In this document: piece by piece, positions 11,625 through 23,379 of the stretch
Numbering within the stretch: position 1 is the first letter of the stretch
Layout of the letters: every line of letters starts with the position of its first letter
Origin: Apostichopus japonicus
Taxonomy: Eukaryota; Echinodermata; Holothuroidea; Aspidochirotida; Stichopodidae
Direction of reading: 5' to 3'
Assembly: GCF_037975245.1 (NCBI RefSeq)
Contig: NC_092576.1
Location: 41,482,611 to 41,546,610 of the forward strand
DNA: 64,000 nucleotides
Notes under the pieces: model-generated
What the model saw: only the letters and a program-made list of their open reading frames with translations
The model's database searches: none
What the model was told of the DNA's origin: nothing
Position numbers and translations under genes: made by a program

Positions 11625-11677
11625 CGTTTTCATTTTCAATATCAGTTGTAGGTTCCGGAACTGCTGGTAGCTTTAGA
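11625..11677 (-). CDS. Juxtamembrane-type small exon of kinase-like gene
   Basis: A 53 nt exon in phases 2-1 with acceptor GTTTTTTAG and donor ACG|GTGAGTG. It encodes LKLPAVPEPTTDIENEN. It is Pro- and acid-rich and without domain structure, so it is probably part of the linker before the kinase domain. Phases link it to 11796-11826 upstream and 10399-10509 downstream. Confidence 0.6.
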
Positions 11678-11795
11678 CTAAAAAACAAAGAGCACAAAAT
11701 TAACAATTATTTTTTGTTGTTATGCTATCTATCATTAGTTATGTATCTTGTTGTTGAATAGTTTAGGTATGTATTTTGTTGTTGAATAGTATTAC

Positions 11796-11826
11796 CTCGG
11801 TGGTTTGGGATATTTATCTTTAGGAC
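11796..11826 (-). CDS. Juxtamembrane-type micro-exon of kinase-like gene
   Basis: A 31 nt exon in phases 1-2, with acceptor CATTTTAG and donor CGAG|GTAATA, encoding PKDKYPKPP. It is a basic, Pro-rich linker. Both flanking phases fit the neighbouring exons, which supports reality despite its small size. Confidence 0.55.
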
Positions 11827-12220
11827 CTAAAATGAAAGCAAGAAAATATGGTAATATTAACATGCTTGTGTTCTTGACTCTTTTCTTAAATTGCGGAAAA
11901 TGAAAGAAAGAGAAATAAAACTAGACGATTGTTAGAGGAAGTTGTTACACGCCAGTGATGGATAAAATATGACGTTTGTCACAGATTCATACGTCTTTGC
12001 CGTCCTTCCACGACGATCTCAACGCATAGTGCACTTGGTAAACGACATATGTAAATCTTTTACTACCTTTACTTCCAAACAACTTCCCAAAACCATTACT
12101 TACCAAGTTCTTCATTTATTCGTGCATTATCCATGGTTGTTCTATGAAAGATTCGATATTAAACATAAATGAACATAACATATTAATCTCCAGTTTGAAA
12201 TAATATAATTAGTTCTTTAC

Positions 12221-12262
12221 TTGAAACACGATTCAGCTTTCCTGAGCAAGAAGTGAAACAAT
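12221..12262 (-). CDS. Small Cys-containing exon of kinase-like gene
   Basis: A 42 nt exon in phases 1-1 (acceptor CATTCCAG, donor TCAA|GTAAAG) encoding xCFTSCSGKLNRVS. It joins in phase to PKDKYPKPP downstream. Its diverged duplicate lies at about 13060-13101, where the frame is still open but the acceptor is gone. It probably belongs to the cytoplasmic linker. Confidence 0.5.
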
Positions 12263-12432
12263 CTGGAATGACACATTATATATGTTTTAAGTACAGATTA
12301 AAAAAACAAAACAAACAAACATAATATTCATGTTGAAGGAATCATATTTGATATCCTAAATCTAAAGTAAAAGTGATGTTCTTGTCCTAAAATATTGTTT
12401 TATTAACGAAATTTAAAAATGCAGATACTCAC

Positions 12433-12460
12433 GAAACCCTACCGCTCATTTCACATTCTT
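12433..12460 (-). CDS. Candidate alternative micro-exon (copy A)
   Basis: 28 nt with donor TTTC|GTGAGTA and a weak acceptor ATATGAAG. It encodes EECEMSGRV. Its phase (1 in, 2 out) does not fit the next exon at 12221 but does fit the one at 11625, so it could only be used by skipping. The same 28 nt recurs almost unchanged at 13281-13308, which suggests constraint or recent duplication. Confidence 0.3.
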
Positions 12461-13280
12461 CTTCATATTGTAAAACAAGAACAAGAATAACAATTAAAAT
12501 GTAAAATATTTATGATTGTTTTCATGATTCATATGGTACATATTTTCACAAATATCATATAGTGATGGATAAAATATGACGTTTGTCACAGATTCATACT
12601 GGTCTATATAGGATCTTGGTTATTAAGTGTTCAATCAAAACTAAAATCAGCTTATAATCCTCAACAACAATATATAATTCGCAATCGTCTCAATGTTCAG
12701 TTCTTTAAAACATGTATTAAGTAATCATGAGTAATATTTAGACGCAACTACAGGTAAGGCGAGGTAGGATGTTGTGTATCCTCCAACTTTTCAAAACAAA
12801 TTCAACAATGCTTCTTCATGCACATTTTATTGGAGTGTCTTCGCCGTCTTTACACACCAATCTCAACGCATAGTGCACTTGGTAAACTACAGATGTGAAT
12901 CTTTAACTAGCATTGCTTTCAAACAACTTCCCAAAACCATTACTTACCAAGTTCTTCATTTATTCGTGCATTATTCATTGATGTCCTATGAAAGATTTAA
13001 TAATAAACATGATGAACATGAAATATTACTATCCAGTTTGAAATAAAAGATATTTAGTTCTTTACTTGTAAGAGGATACAGCTTTCGAGAGCAACAGGAG
13101 AGACAATTTGGAATTACATATTGTATAAGTTTCCAGTACAGATTAAAAAAACAAAAAAAACAAACATAAGATCCATGTTATAGGAATAATATTTGTTATC
13201 CTAAATCTAACGGAAAAGTGATGTTCTTGGCCTGAAATATTGTTTTATTTAACATATTAAAAAAAAAAACAGATACTCAC

Positions 13281-13308
13281 GAAACCCTACCGCTCATTTC
13301 ACATTCTT
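13281..13308 (-). CDS. Candidate alternative micro-exon (copy B)
   Basis: A duplicate of the 28 nt segment at 12433-12460. It keeps the donor GTGAGTA and the same ten-residue frame, although its surroundings have diverged more. See the tandem duplication entry. Confidence 0.3.
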
Positions 13309-13428
13309 CTTCAAATTATAAAACAAAGAAAGAACAGCAATTAACATTTGAAACAATTAAAATTGTTTTCATGATTTATATGATATTTTAATTATTTATT
13401 TCCGTTGCACAAGCATTGTTTAACTTAC

Positions 13429-13461
13429 ACTTTGTCGTCCGGGCTGGATTTAATGATCTTC
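13429..13461 (-). CDS. Basic juxtamembrane micro-exon of kinase-like gene
   Basis: 33 nt with acceptor ACAATATGTAG and donor AAGT|GTAAGT. In the phase that joins to 12221 it reads RSLNPARTTK and then Tyr across the junction. The basic character is typical just inside a membrane. I could not find the membrane-spanning or extracellular exons farther upstream. Confidence 0.4.
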
Positions 13462-13769
13462 CTACATATTGTAAAATTGTCAAAATTTACTACATATTTC
13501 TGGGTGTTTGCCTCTCAACAAGGCATCACTGATCATTAAATTAAGCAATACGATGTCTCAGTTAAAAACTTAACACAAACTGTATTGTCAGTTACCGGTA
13601 CTTAATACGATCGTGAAAGAGTTAACTTGCATAAGTGAGGCAATACTGATTAATTTCAATAACCCTCTGTGACCAAATATACGGATAAGTAAGTCTCAAA
13701 GTGAAATAAAGTGATGTATATTAGTGTAACCTGCTTGACGCACTCTTACATTAAATCCTCTGTTGGTTC

Positions 13770-14469
13770 TGAATATAAAAAAACATGATACATTTTGTGA
13801 GGTTTAGTCTGAATGGCATGCACCAAAACTTTGATGGCTTGTTTTATTATTATTTGTTTTACATGCCGAAAAGGGAACACGTAAGGGGACCAATTGAGCT
13901 GAATGGGTAGGTGTCTGGGGCCTCGGCCCCTTGTGGCCTCGATATGTGGTTGATTAAAAATATATTATATATTAATTATATTACTGATTTAAGGTGATCA
14001 CCGTTACGTTATAATTTGGACCGGGTTTGTGTCAATTTTTTATCAAAAGGATTAATATTTAAAATTGTGTTTCTTCAGATGTGCATATTCTTTCTACACA
14101 AACGTTAAATTTGTAATTTGTTATCATCACATATGCACTTAACGGCTTCCGTACATTTTGTTAGAAAGCGAAAGTTGAGGGAATATATGAATTGAATCGA
14201 TATTTGTCCGTTTGAAATTCAAAGCTACGCTTTCAGATAATTCTTAGCAAGAATTATTCCGTCAACCACAATGCCGAATATCTGATTTTACCATAGTATG
14301 TTTATTTCTCTACAGTGTTTTAATCGAAGAATCAACGCGTTTGAATATCTAAAAAAACATTAAGGTATCCTGAGTTCGTTGTACATCGTATTAAATATAT
14401 TGATTTAAGTATGTAGCTTGTCATTACAATTCGCTGTCTTGTTGCCATAATGTACTGCATCCACTACAG
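13770..14469. other. Intergenic or intronic stretch
   Basis: Nothing coding is supported. It contains a short GC-rich palindrome around 13918-13935 (GGGGCCTCGGCCCC) inside a GC-richer patch at 13880-13950. Confidence 0.5.
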
Positions 14470-14735
14470 TTTGGGTAATTACCTTATCGTGTCGGAAAGA
14501 TCGGAACCCGTTTTATTAGAAAATTGTTGCGGTTCGAGGCAAACAAAAATCGGAAGTTTGAGAGCAAAGTTATGTTTTAATTTGATTCCAAGCATGAAAA
14601 TTCCTATCAAAGGCACTGTTTCACTTGATTCTAGCAATTCACTACGTGATGATGACGTGTCTTTGATACATGAAGGAATTTATCATTGTATATGCGATAA
14701 TCATAATGTGAAAAACTATTCATTGGAGATTAAAG
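14470..14735 (+). CDS. Orphan Ig-like domain exon
   Basis: A 266 nt exon from acceptor CATCCACTACAG to donor AAAG|GTTGGT, phase 2 in and phase 1 out. It reads LGNYLIVSERSEPVLLENCC near the start and HEGIYHCICDNHNVKNYSLE near the end. The pattern xxEPVLLEnCC and DxxxxxxGIYxCxCDN with a closing hydrophobic strand is that of an immunoglobulin V/I-type domain: B-strand cysteine, then the D-x-G-x-Y-x-C F-strand. The usual C-strand Trp is absent. It lies on the opposite strand from the kinase-like gene and 32 kb upstream of the NACHT gene, and I see no membrane exon next to it. It may be the ectodomain exon of a gene whose remaining exons are broken or far away. Confidence 0.65.
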
Positions 14736-14739
14736 GTTG

Positions 14740-16418
14740 GTGAAATTGTTCAGTATTCTTGCTAGGACATTTTTAATGTATATAATGCAATTCAGCTTTT
14801 AGTAGTAACTGGTCAATTACATCATAAATGACTGACTACAACATAACATGACCCAGTTGTCTTTTCACAACAGCAGTGTAACCCCCCCGCCCTTTCCAAT
14901 GACACCAATTTATACGAGTAATCCTTTTATTATTTTACTTAATATGTTCGAATCAATTTGGCTATGAGGAGATCATTAACGGGAAACTGTTCATGCAATG
15001 TCACTTTACGTTCTAATGTTTCCAAACCATAAAAAGAAAAGCAAAAGTAAAAAATTACAGGGAACAACGATTTAAGACAAATTAACTTTTTAGACACAGT
15101 ATTTTATGTTATTACCTGTCACCATGTTACCTGTTTGTAGAAGAGAAGTTTTTTTTTTATAGTTTTAGACGATGATATTACTAGGAGTTAGTGTCATCTT
15201 TAGAACACAAGGGTTGGCAGTCCGCGCATTGCCAACACGTTCACAATATTTACAGATCTAAGAAACAACAAATAGAGATTACAGTTGTATACTCTGTGTT
15301 GTCACAGGGCAAAGCTACGTACTTCAAAATAACTAAAAATTTACTAAATCGATTAAGGGAAATTATGTTGCGCAAAGCACAATTAATTTTGTCAAAATCA
15401 ACATGAGTAAATGTGTATTTCACCAATATCACCAATCCTCCATCACTCCATACACGTCACATAATATTACATTGTAAAGAAACAATCATAGTGATTAACC
15501 TATATCAAAGTGCAACTTACTAATCGGTGTCGAAGAGTTTAGAAAGTAACTTTACTAGACATTTCTAAACCAAAGGAAGACGATAAGTTGAGATTATCAA
15601 CCGTATAGTTCGATCTCATTCAACAATCGTCAGGATCTGAAAATAATTTTACCTCCATTTTGAACTTTTACCATTAACAAATTCTTGGATAGAATTGTAT
15701 TAGTATTGGCGGTTATATTAAGATTTTCTGGCTTAAACCGATCGAAAAGAAATACACTTATAGTACGGATCGTCCTTTCTTATAGTGGTCGTTAACTCCA
15801 TACAAACAAGAACGTATTTGGGGACTGCATGTGTGAACGGCAAATTCAAAACAATATATATCATTTTCAACATATCTTAGCTTAGTGTAGGTATACGAAA
15901 GTCTGGTTTTCATCGTAAGCCACGCCCACCGATTGACAGACAGTCAGAAATCAACAACCTATTCCTCCACTCCGCACATTCTCTCTCTCAAACTCACGTT
16001 TACGTTAAGAGATATATGTATGGCAGAGTGGTGATATGAACGCTCGTGGTGACTAAGAAGATATAAATTTATTGTATGCAAATGAAACGTGGAAAATAAA
16101 TTGAATATGTCATCGGTTAAATGTCACTATACAAACAACTATATCAGTTATTTCAGATACGAGATATGTTGCAAAGTACTACATGCATGGATGGAGACAT
16201 CCACATATTGTATGCAAATGAAGCGTGCAGTATAAACTTATCCTGTAACGGATTAATAGTCTAAGCAAACAACTAGTTAAGTCGTATCACGTACGAAGTA
16301 CGTTGCAAAGTTCATCGTATATGAATTGTAGACAACACAAAGTCACAGGATCAACTGAGTTTACTTGTAACGTAAGGATACAATGCACTTGAGGGCAAAA
16401 ATCAGTTTATGTGGTTAA

Positions 16419-16420
<2 letters not shown>
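14740..16420. other. Stretch with no supported gene
   Basis: Low-complexity runs (poly-C at 14881, poly-T at 15151) and short random open frames only. Nothing that continues the Ig-like exon was recognised. Confidence 0.5.

Positions 16421-16505
<85 letters not shown>
16421..16505. repeat. (TA)n microsatellite 3
   Basis: Alternating TA with one ACAT and one AAAT interruption. It abuts the 3' tail of the minus-strand SINE that follows. Confidence 0.95.
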
Positions 16506-16508
<3 letters not shown>

Positions 16509-16632
16509 AAAAATCGTAATGAGTTGGAAAATCAAGAACAGTGAAAAAACTTTCAGCCTCCACCGGGATTCGAACCACGGGCCTTCCGCTCTGTACGCGG
16601 TCACCCTAACCACTAGGCTATGGACGCTGATT
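16506..16632 (-). mobile_element. tRNA-derived SINE or tRNA-like relic
   Basis: On the minus strand the first ~73 bases look like a tRNA. GCGTCCA pairs with TGGAGGC at six of seven positions. The A-box is TAGCCTAGTGGTTA, the anticodon arm is CCGC-GTACAGA-GCGG, and the B-box is GGTTCGAATCC. The T stem is only partly paired, and the sequence continues into a 50-base body that ends in the (TA)n array. This argues for a SINE, not a functional tRNA. Its head shares TAGCCTAGTGGTTA with the SINE at 8621. Confidence 0.7.
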
Positions 16633-16783
16633 GTATGTCCAGAGTTTCGAAACCGGTAAGGAAGGTCGTAATTCTACTGTAGGCGTTTGTCACCTGTATC
16701 GAACAATACTAGTTCTGTTTTTGGTGACATATTTTGCCTTACTCTAAAGATCAAACATGATGCTAACCAACTCCAAATCATTT

Positions 16784-16786
<3 letters not shown>

Positions 16787-16862
<76 letters not shown>
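16787..16862. repeat. (TA)n microsatellite 4
   Basis: About 76 bases of uninterrupted alternating TA. Confidence 0.97.
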
Positions 16863-16865
<3 letters not shown>

Positions 16866-17159
16866 CTATGTCATTTATTAAAGGTAAACAGTTTTTTTTT
16901 TGTAATACGCCTTAAACAACAACAATGTCAAAGCGCGTTGAACAAGAAGATATAAACAAAGTAGGACAGAAGTTCTGTGAAAATAGAAAGTGAAAGTAAT
17001 ACCTGAAGCAGTTACAAAACGCAAAACAATATAGGAAACAAACGTAAGTATGGAATTGAAAACCTTTTAACTGCATAGCAGAGACATTAATTGCAATGAA
17101 AGTGGTTCTGTAATAAATGTTTCATAGCGAAAAAAAACTTCTAGTCTCAAGACAGAAAC

Positions 17160-17395
17160 TCACTCCGACTGTGACCTACGCAACTGCGACGAAAAATCAG
17201 TCGGGTCGGTTCAGTTTGCTGAGAGTTTTGCTCCCGACCCGACCAAGATCCGACTGTCAGTCCAAATTGTAACTAAATTGGGCATATCATATATGTTTGA
17301 TATTCGTCGGGGCGTCGAGGGCTGTCATATTGCAGTTGAGTAGGTTCGTGGCAGTTTGCGGCTATCAAAGACCCGACTCCGATTCTAATGGATAT
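17160..17395. repeat. CGACTC/GGGTCG-rich inverted-repeat block
   Basis: Contains CAGTCGGGTCGG at about 17198 and its complement-like CCCGACCCGACC at about 17232, able to form a hairpin. Further GACCCGACTCCGA follows near 17370. It is GC-richer than its surroundings. A related stretch of GGACTCGGACTTGG units lies near 34110-34195. It is probably a decayed foldback or minisatellite-type element. Confidence 0.4.
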
Positions 17396-17899
17396 CCAAT
17401 GAGGAAGAGAAATTAGTTCAGAAAGTAATCCATTCAATAATTATATTAAAGGTTGAGGTAAAGCTATTTCATTGAACATTCCAAAAAGCAAAAGTTCTTC
17501 ATATTAAGCAAAGAAACCAAGAAACAATTTTTTTTTAAATTTTTTTTATTTCATGTTAATGAGCCAGCATTAATAATATTATATTCGAAATTTTAAGCTG
17601 GAGAATAAGAAAAAGATTTGCAGTTCATTTGTTAACTTACCCTTAAATAGTGTATTTTTAATCCACAAAAATCACATTCAATCAGTACTGATCTCTTCAA
17701 TAATTCCATATTGTGAAGTCAAATATCGATAGTTTTGAATACTTCAGAGATAGTAAAGTAACATACTCTAAACAAGCGCTAAAAGTTTAGATTAAATTGC
17801 ATGTAGGAAGGTCAATTTGCCTCTCACAGTTCAAAGCCATACATTTGATGATGTATATATCTGTAAAGATGAAATCCAAAAAAAATTGCCACCTATGTC

Positions 17900-18875
17900 T
17901 GGGGTAAGTGTAGTAATTTAGAATTAATTGAGGCCTTAGTATTAATTGGTAATGTTTGTAACTTTGAGGTTCGACAGCCAGAAATAGTCTCCATTTTTTC
18001 CACTATCATCAATCCCATATACAAGGCTGACAATTCTTAAGGAAGGAAGATTGGAAGGAACAGGTTATATTGATATTTCTGATCCATAACCCGGATCCTG
18101 CTCCCTCTTAACTGTGACGTACAATAGAACGATGTATCAATTGCCTTCAAAAAATAGGAATGTAAATCAAATGAAACTTGAAAGTGAAAAGTGAACAAGT
18201 TATGCTGATGTATCATGTGTGAGGGGAAGGGGAGTGTAAGGTAACAAAGGTGAGTAGTTTACTACTGCTAAACTAACATTATCTGGCACTATCTATCTGC
18301 AGAGCTTTACTAACCTCATAGATTATAGGTGACTTGTTATATAAAACTGATGCAGATGAAAATATTGACAATAATTTGTTCTAAGAGGAGACTAATTTAC
18401 TTCATCATGTTTTTCGATAAATAAATGAGCATCATCGTGTCGTACAACGTTATTGAAGTCAGATATTAAAACATATTTGCATACACATTATTTAAGCTGA
18501 ACACGATGTGTAACACAGATATAACACAATGACGTTAACAGTTTAAAATATTGTGTTTCTCAAATTTGGAACGCAATTCACGAAGGCGAACTAGCACCAC
18601 AATCTATATAAGCAGAATTGATCATGCAGTGGCGGTTATGACAGTCTGTTGCTAATTGTAAGCTATTATATTGAAGCATATTTAATGAAAGATGACTTAA
18701 TATTGATAACAGAGCTATGGAAAACTTTTGTTTTGATATTAAAACATCATGCGGGGCTTTTAGGGTGAATAACAGTCAGATAAGTGTCGGTAGCATGACG
18801 CCATCTCCATGCATCATACATTAACAACAAACAGAAAGTTCATTACGAGCCAATTAAGTCGGACCGATTAAACCA
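17900..18875 (+). repeat. Tandem segmental duplication, copy 1
   Basis: Matches 19040-20030 in the same order through many short anchors, such as ATGTATCATGTGTGAGGGGA, GAGTAGTTTACTACTGC, ACTGATGCAGATGAAAATAT and CAGAAAGTTCAT. The divergence suggests an old event. No coding capacity was seen in either copy. Confidence 0.8.
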
Positions 18876-19039
18876 CTTAGTATTATATTAAAGAACATTT
18901 AGCAAGGCCGTATGCCTCTTTTCCGTCATGCCAGACAAATCGGCAACCCCAGTCCTAAATCAGCCAGTTCCATGCCATACCTTTAATTTATGTTACGATT
19001 GTATTGAAAGCCCTACCCCTCCCCAAATAAAAATCTTGA

Positions 19040-20030
19040 CCATGTGAAGTAATTGTGAAGTTAAGTGAGAGAGGCCTTAGTATCCATTGGTAATGCATGT
19101 GAATTTGAGGTTAATACGGCCAGTCTTAAATTTTCCCGCTATTGTCCATCCCTATATTGTAATATTGATGCCAGCCTGACAATACTTATACGGGGTGTGA
19201 TAAAATGGGGATTTTGAGGAACCGCTTAGAGTAATATTTCTGATCCATAAACCGGGACAATTGAAATGGCCTGCTCAGGCGTTCCTGTGAATTACAATAG
19301 AATGATGTATCAATAGCTTAAAAAAATTATGAATGAAAATAAAATCAACCTTAAATGAACTTTTAGAAACCCACGTTATTTTGATGTATCATGTGTGAGG
19401 GGAAGGGGAGTTTGAGGGAAACTAATTATGAGTAGTTTACTACTGCGAAACTCTCATTATCTGGCATTATCTATCTGAAGAGTTTTAGTAACATACATAT
19501 AGGCATATTGTCATACGAAACTGATGCAGATGAAAATATTGACAATAGTTTATTCAAAGAGGAAATTTAATTATATGTATTGTGATTCTTCGTGTCTTAC
19601 AACGTTGTGGAGGTGAGCTATAATAACATTTTTGCGCACAGATTCTTTTAGTTGAACACGATCTGTAATACATAATTAACAAAATGCTGTTTATAGTTTA
19701 AAACATATTTCGCTTTTTCAAATTTGAACGCAATTGATGAAGGCGAACTAGCACCACATTCTATAAAGACAATGACGCAGTGGTGGTAGTGGCAGCTGAT
19801 CATAATTGTTAACTAATATATTGAAAGCATATATAATGCAAACTGACTTTCCTTTTAAATAATGATTACATAGCTATGATAAACTTTTACTTTTATATAT
19901 AAACATCATCATCCGTACAAGGTGAATAACATATATTTCAGCGCCAGAGGCATGACGCTATCCCCATGCACCCTAAACTAACATCTAACAGAAAGTTCAT
20001 CACAAGTCAATTAATTCTGTCCAAATGACG
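19040..20030 (+). repeat. Tandem segmental duplication, copy 2
   Basis: Second copy of the block at 17900-18875, offset by about 1.15 kb. A shorter, more diverged match to the segment around 19640-19740 also occurs at 43190-43440, so the sequence is probably an interspersed repeat as well as a local duplication. Confidence 0.8.
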
Positions 20031-21034
20031 ATCATTTGGAGCAAAATTTTAATATATATAAGATAATGAAAAGTTCAGGTCTTATCAGTTTACCTAAGTA
20101 TATTTACTTAATTGTTGAATACTCGGTCCTTGTGTTTCAAGTACAGGTCATGTGCAATTGTGAACGTCGCTGACGGTGGTTTGCAAGGATATTGCGTAGA
20201 CTAGTGTACTAGTCACCATCTCTTTGATTTTTACATGAAACCACGTAGATTTTACACGATCCTACGTATGCGGACAGAACGGTTTAGGCGATCATTTTTA
20301 CCTAGAAGTATTAAGACTTTGAATTGTATGATACATAGATAACTTGTTTAACCTATTTTTGAGACACTGTAGTTCATTTTATTATATTGTCATTTTATGA
20401 TGAATATAATTTTACTTTACTTTACTTTTAGAGAACTTGGTAGCAAATGAGAGTGTTTGATTTAATCCAAAAAAGAGACGAGTTAAGAATGAACTTCGCG
20501 CCTTTCTTCTGTAAGATTCACATCTAATCATATAGTAAGAGTTAACTATTTGAATAGATATTCCAATGAACAATTGAAAATCACCTGGTAAATTATAAAC
20601 AACGGGAAAGAGCAAAGCAATGTATGGCTAGAACGGTTAGCATCGAATCGATTTCTCTGCCCTTGTCCATTATTCGACAAGTTATTATAGGAGCAGACAG
20701 CACTGGAGACACACTTACATAATGCCCATGTAGCATTTGTGTGTAAAGATACATATCTAGCTTTTGAGAATGCTAACAGAACATTCCGGTTTACATGATT
20801 TATATAATCGAACTTAACTTAACTTACTGGTAATAAGAGCAATTGCCTTCGTATGTACTAACATTAATGATAAACAATGTTAAGGTAGACACAGGTGTAT
20901 AGAAGAATGGAATAATACTCCTTGAAGTTACAATTTTAACGTACTGAATACTTGTCATGGCACACAATAATGCATAAATTTAAAAGTATCTCACAGAATG
21001 AGGTTCTTTTTGGATAACAATTTCCAAGACTTAC

Positions 21035-21204
21035 AAGGTAAGAGTAAATCAGTTCCATTCCCTCTCATATATCCAACATGAATAATTTCAACGCAACCTC
21101 TGTGTAGAAATAATAATATTAGTTGGTTTCTCTAAGCTGGAAGTTATTTAATCTGGCATCCAATGTTTTGCAGACAACATTTTCTTGCACTCAATAGAAA
21201 TGAA
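21035..21204 (-). pseudogene. Dead copy of the kinase hinge/helix E exon
   Basis: 170 nt, exactly the length of the exon at 9831-10000. The flanking acceptor (CGTAACAG) and donor (CTT|GTAAGTC) are kept. In the same phase it reads HFY*VQENVVCKTLDARLNN ... EGMELIYSYL. Matches to the intact exon include VQE, the VC.TL.ARL block and EGMELI.SY. Three in-frame stops (one TAA and two TGA) make it unusable. Flanking intron also resembles that around 10081-10150, so a larger piece of the kinase locus was duplicated. The rest of that duplicate is cut off by the TA array at 21472. Confidence 0.8.
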
Positions 21205-21471
21205 CTGTTACGAAGATTGAAGTGTAAGACACACATACATATTTGATATATTTCCATACTTGTTGTAGCTAAGTTGACTTAAACGTATCCAAAACGTTTC
21301 AGATTGGAGTTTCCAGGGGATGAAGACGATTAAACCGCATTGCATATGAATCATAAAGTTTGAGAACAACCCACTTGTTGATAGTTCCTGATATTACACA
21401 GTATCTAAGATAATACCTTACATGAGGGAGTTTGATTATTCGCGAACAAATGTGCAAGTAGATATAACTAC

Positions 21472-21822
<351 letters not shown>

Positions 21823-22959
21823 CACTGGATTGGTATTTACGTTTACTTCTCCAAGTTGGTGCTTAGGTTTACCTGAGGTGAAATGATTGGATCAACTTGA
21901 AATTTTACATCAGTATACCTTATGGTACTAGGACTGCATATCAGTCGTTATAAGTTGCTACCTACTTTTTGGGTCGTTTGGCAAGGAAAAATCCAATTGG
22001 TCAAACCCTTACGGTAAACCTAAGTCTTGCTCTCAAAGTATATCCCCCAGTTGGTATATAAGTTGACCTGACGTACAGGCATCCGTAGTTTTCTTGACAG
22101 CGGCAGTAGCCTGTATTCAGTGTATACGCTCTACACTGTGTACACTGTATACGCCAGGGCTAACGCTAAAGCATACCCGTCGGCTGCATTGCATGCAACC
22201 CAATAACAGTTTCGGCTAATATAAGATGATGTGTAGTATCTGTTTCCTCTCGATGCAAGGGGACTGGGCTTGAGATCGGGTCAGTCGTTCGCCGGGTAGT
22301 TTGGTTTTCGTGCCCAGGTTCTTTCCTTGTTGACTTTTTCTTAAAAAAGTACCGTTAAAACGAAAACGTCTCACCAACAACTTCAGGTAAGGTCCATGAG
22401 ATTAGTCAATAAAGTTTGGTGATATTAATAACGTTGATATTGTAACGTTGTTGCATACAGCTTCACGTTATTTGTTCATACCCATATTTCAATACTATAG
22501 TCTAGACTAGCTTCTAGCCTAAAACTTGTAAGGCCTAGCCTACGTTCGGCTGTAGCCTAGGGCCATAGTCCAAGTCCTAACACTACCTTAGCATTGGGTC
22601 AAGGGTAAACTGGTCTGTAGTTTGAGCTACAAATAAATACCAACTGCCAGAGAAATTAGATTTCAAGTAGGTCAGCTTAACTTCTTAGCCTACTGTGCAT
22701 GTATGTATCATATATGGCCTTAGATTTTGCTGGACAATTATGCTACTGTACATTGCCCTAATCATGACCAGATACTGTAGCATGGTGGGCTTATAATTGA
22801 CGCACTTAAGGATTTGATCAATGATATCTATCAAGGAAAAATCCAAATTACTCAACTGTATGTGTTTTTCATATGTGTAGTTCCTCAGAAATGTTCTGAT
22901 CTCAAAATATTTAAGGTTCTGTGCTTATGCACCGTACAATTGAGCAGAATTTGACCACA

Positions 22960-23375
22960 AAATGTCTGCCGTGTCAAGTTCTTTCATACCCCTAAATTGA
23001 CACATTCGTCGATAAGCTAACTGTAGTGTAGGCCTTAGTATACATCCATTGACTTTAGATGCTGTTTGCTATGCTCTGAGCCTCTAAGCTCTGACAGGTC
23101 ATGTCCCAGAGAGTAGTGTTCTCATATTGAGGTAATGTTGGGTATTTTAAGGGTGTAAGATTTCCAAATGGCCAAAAAATGTGCAAAACTGGGGGGAGGG
23201 TGTTAAAAGCTTAAAAAATACCACAATTTGGTCAGCAAATACCTCAAATGGATTCAAACTCATGAAATATGTAATTCTGTTTGGCTGCAGAAAAGTTTAG
23301 GTGGCCTGCTGTATCGTTGCTAGTAATAATTTAAGGTGCGTCAATTACGGGGGTGCGTCAATTATGAAGCCTTTA
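22960..23375 (+). repeat. Dispersed repeat, copy 1
   Basis: Shares long stretches with 38420-38850 in the same orientation. Examples are AAGTTCTTTCATAC, GATGCTGTTTGCTAT, AGTAAGATTTCCAAATG-like text, ATGGATTCAAACTCATGAAA and a closing GGTGCGTCAATTA that leads to AAGCCTTTACT. The GTGCGTCAATTA unit is doubled here, and its reverse TAATTGACGCAC occurs upstream at about 22793. Confidence 0.8.
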
Positions 23376-23379
23376 CTAT

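Larger units (their letters stand above)
11950..13330. repeat. Tandem duplication inside the kinase-like gene
   Basis: The block 11952-12480 recurs, diverged, at about 12562-13330. Shared anchors include ATGGATAAAATATGACGTTT, CGCATAGTGCACTTGGTAAA and CTCACGAAACCCTACCGCTC. The second copy is split after about 40 bases by roughly 235 bases of other sequence. Each copy carries a version of two small exons. In the second copy one exon has lost its acceptor AG (CCAAATTG where the first has CCAGATTG). Confidence 0.85.

Noticed and set aside
16560-16632. Functional tRNA gene
   Set aside because: The T stem is poorly paired, the anticodon would be ACA, and the sequence runs on into a SINE body and a TA tail. 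A tRNA-derived SINE fits better.
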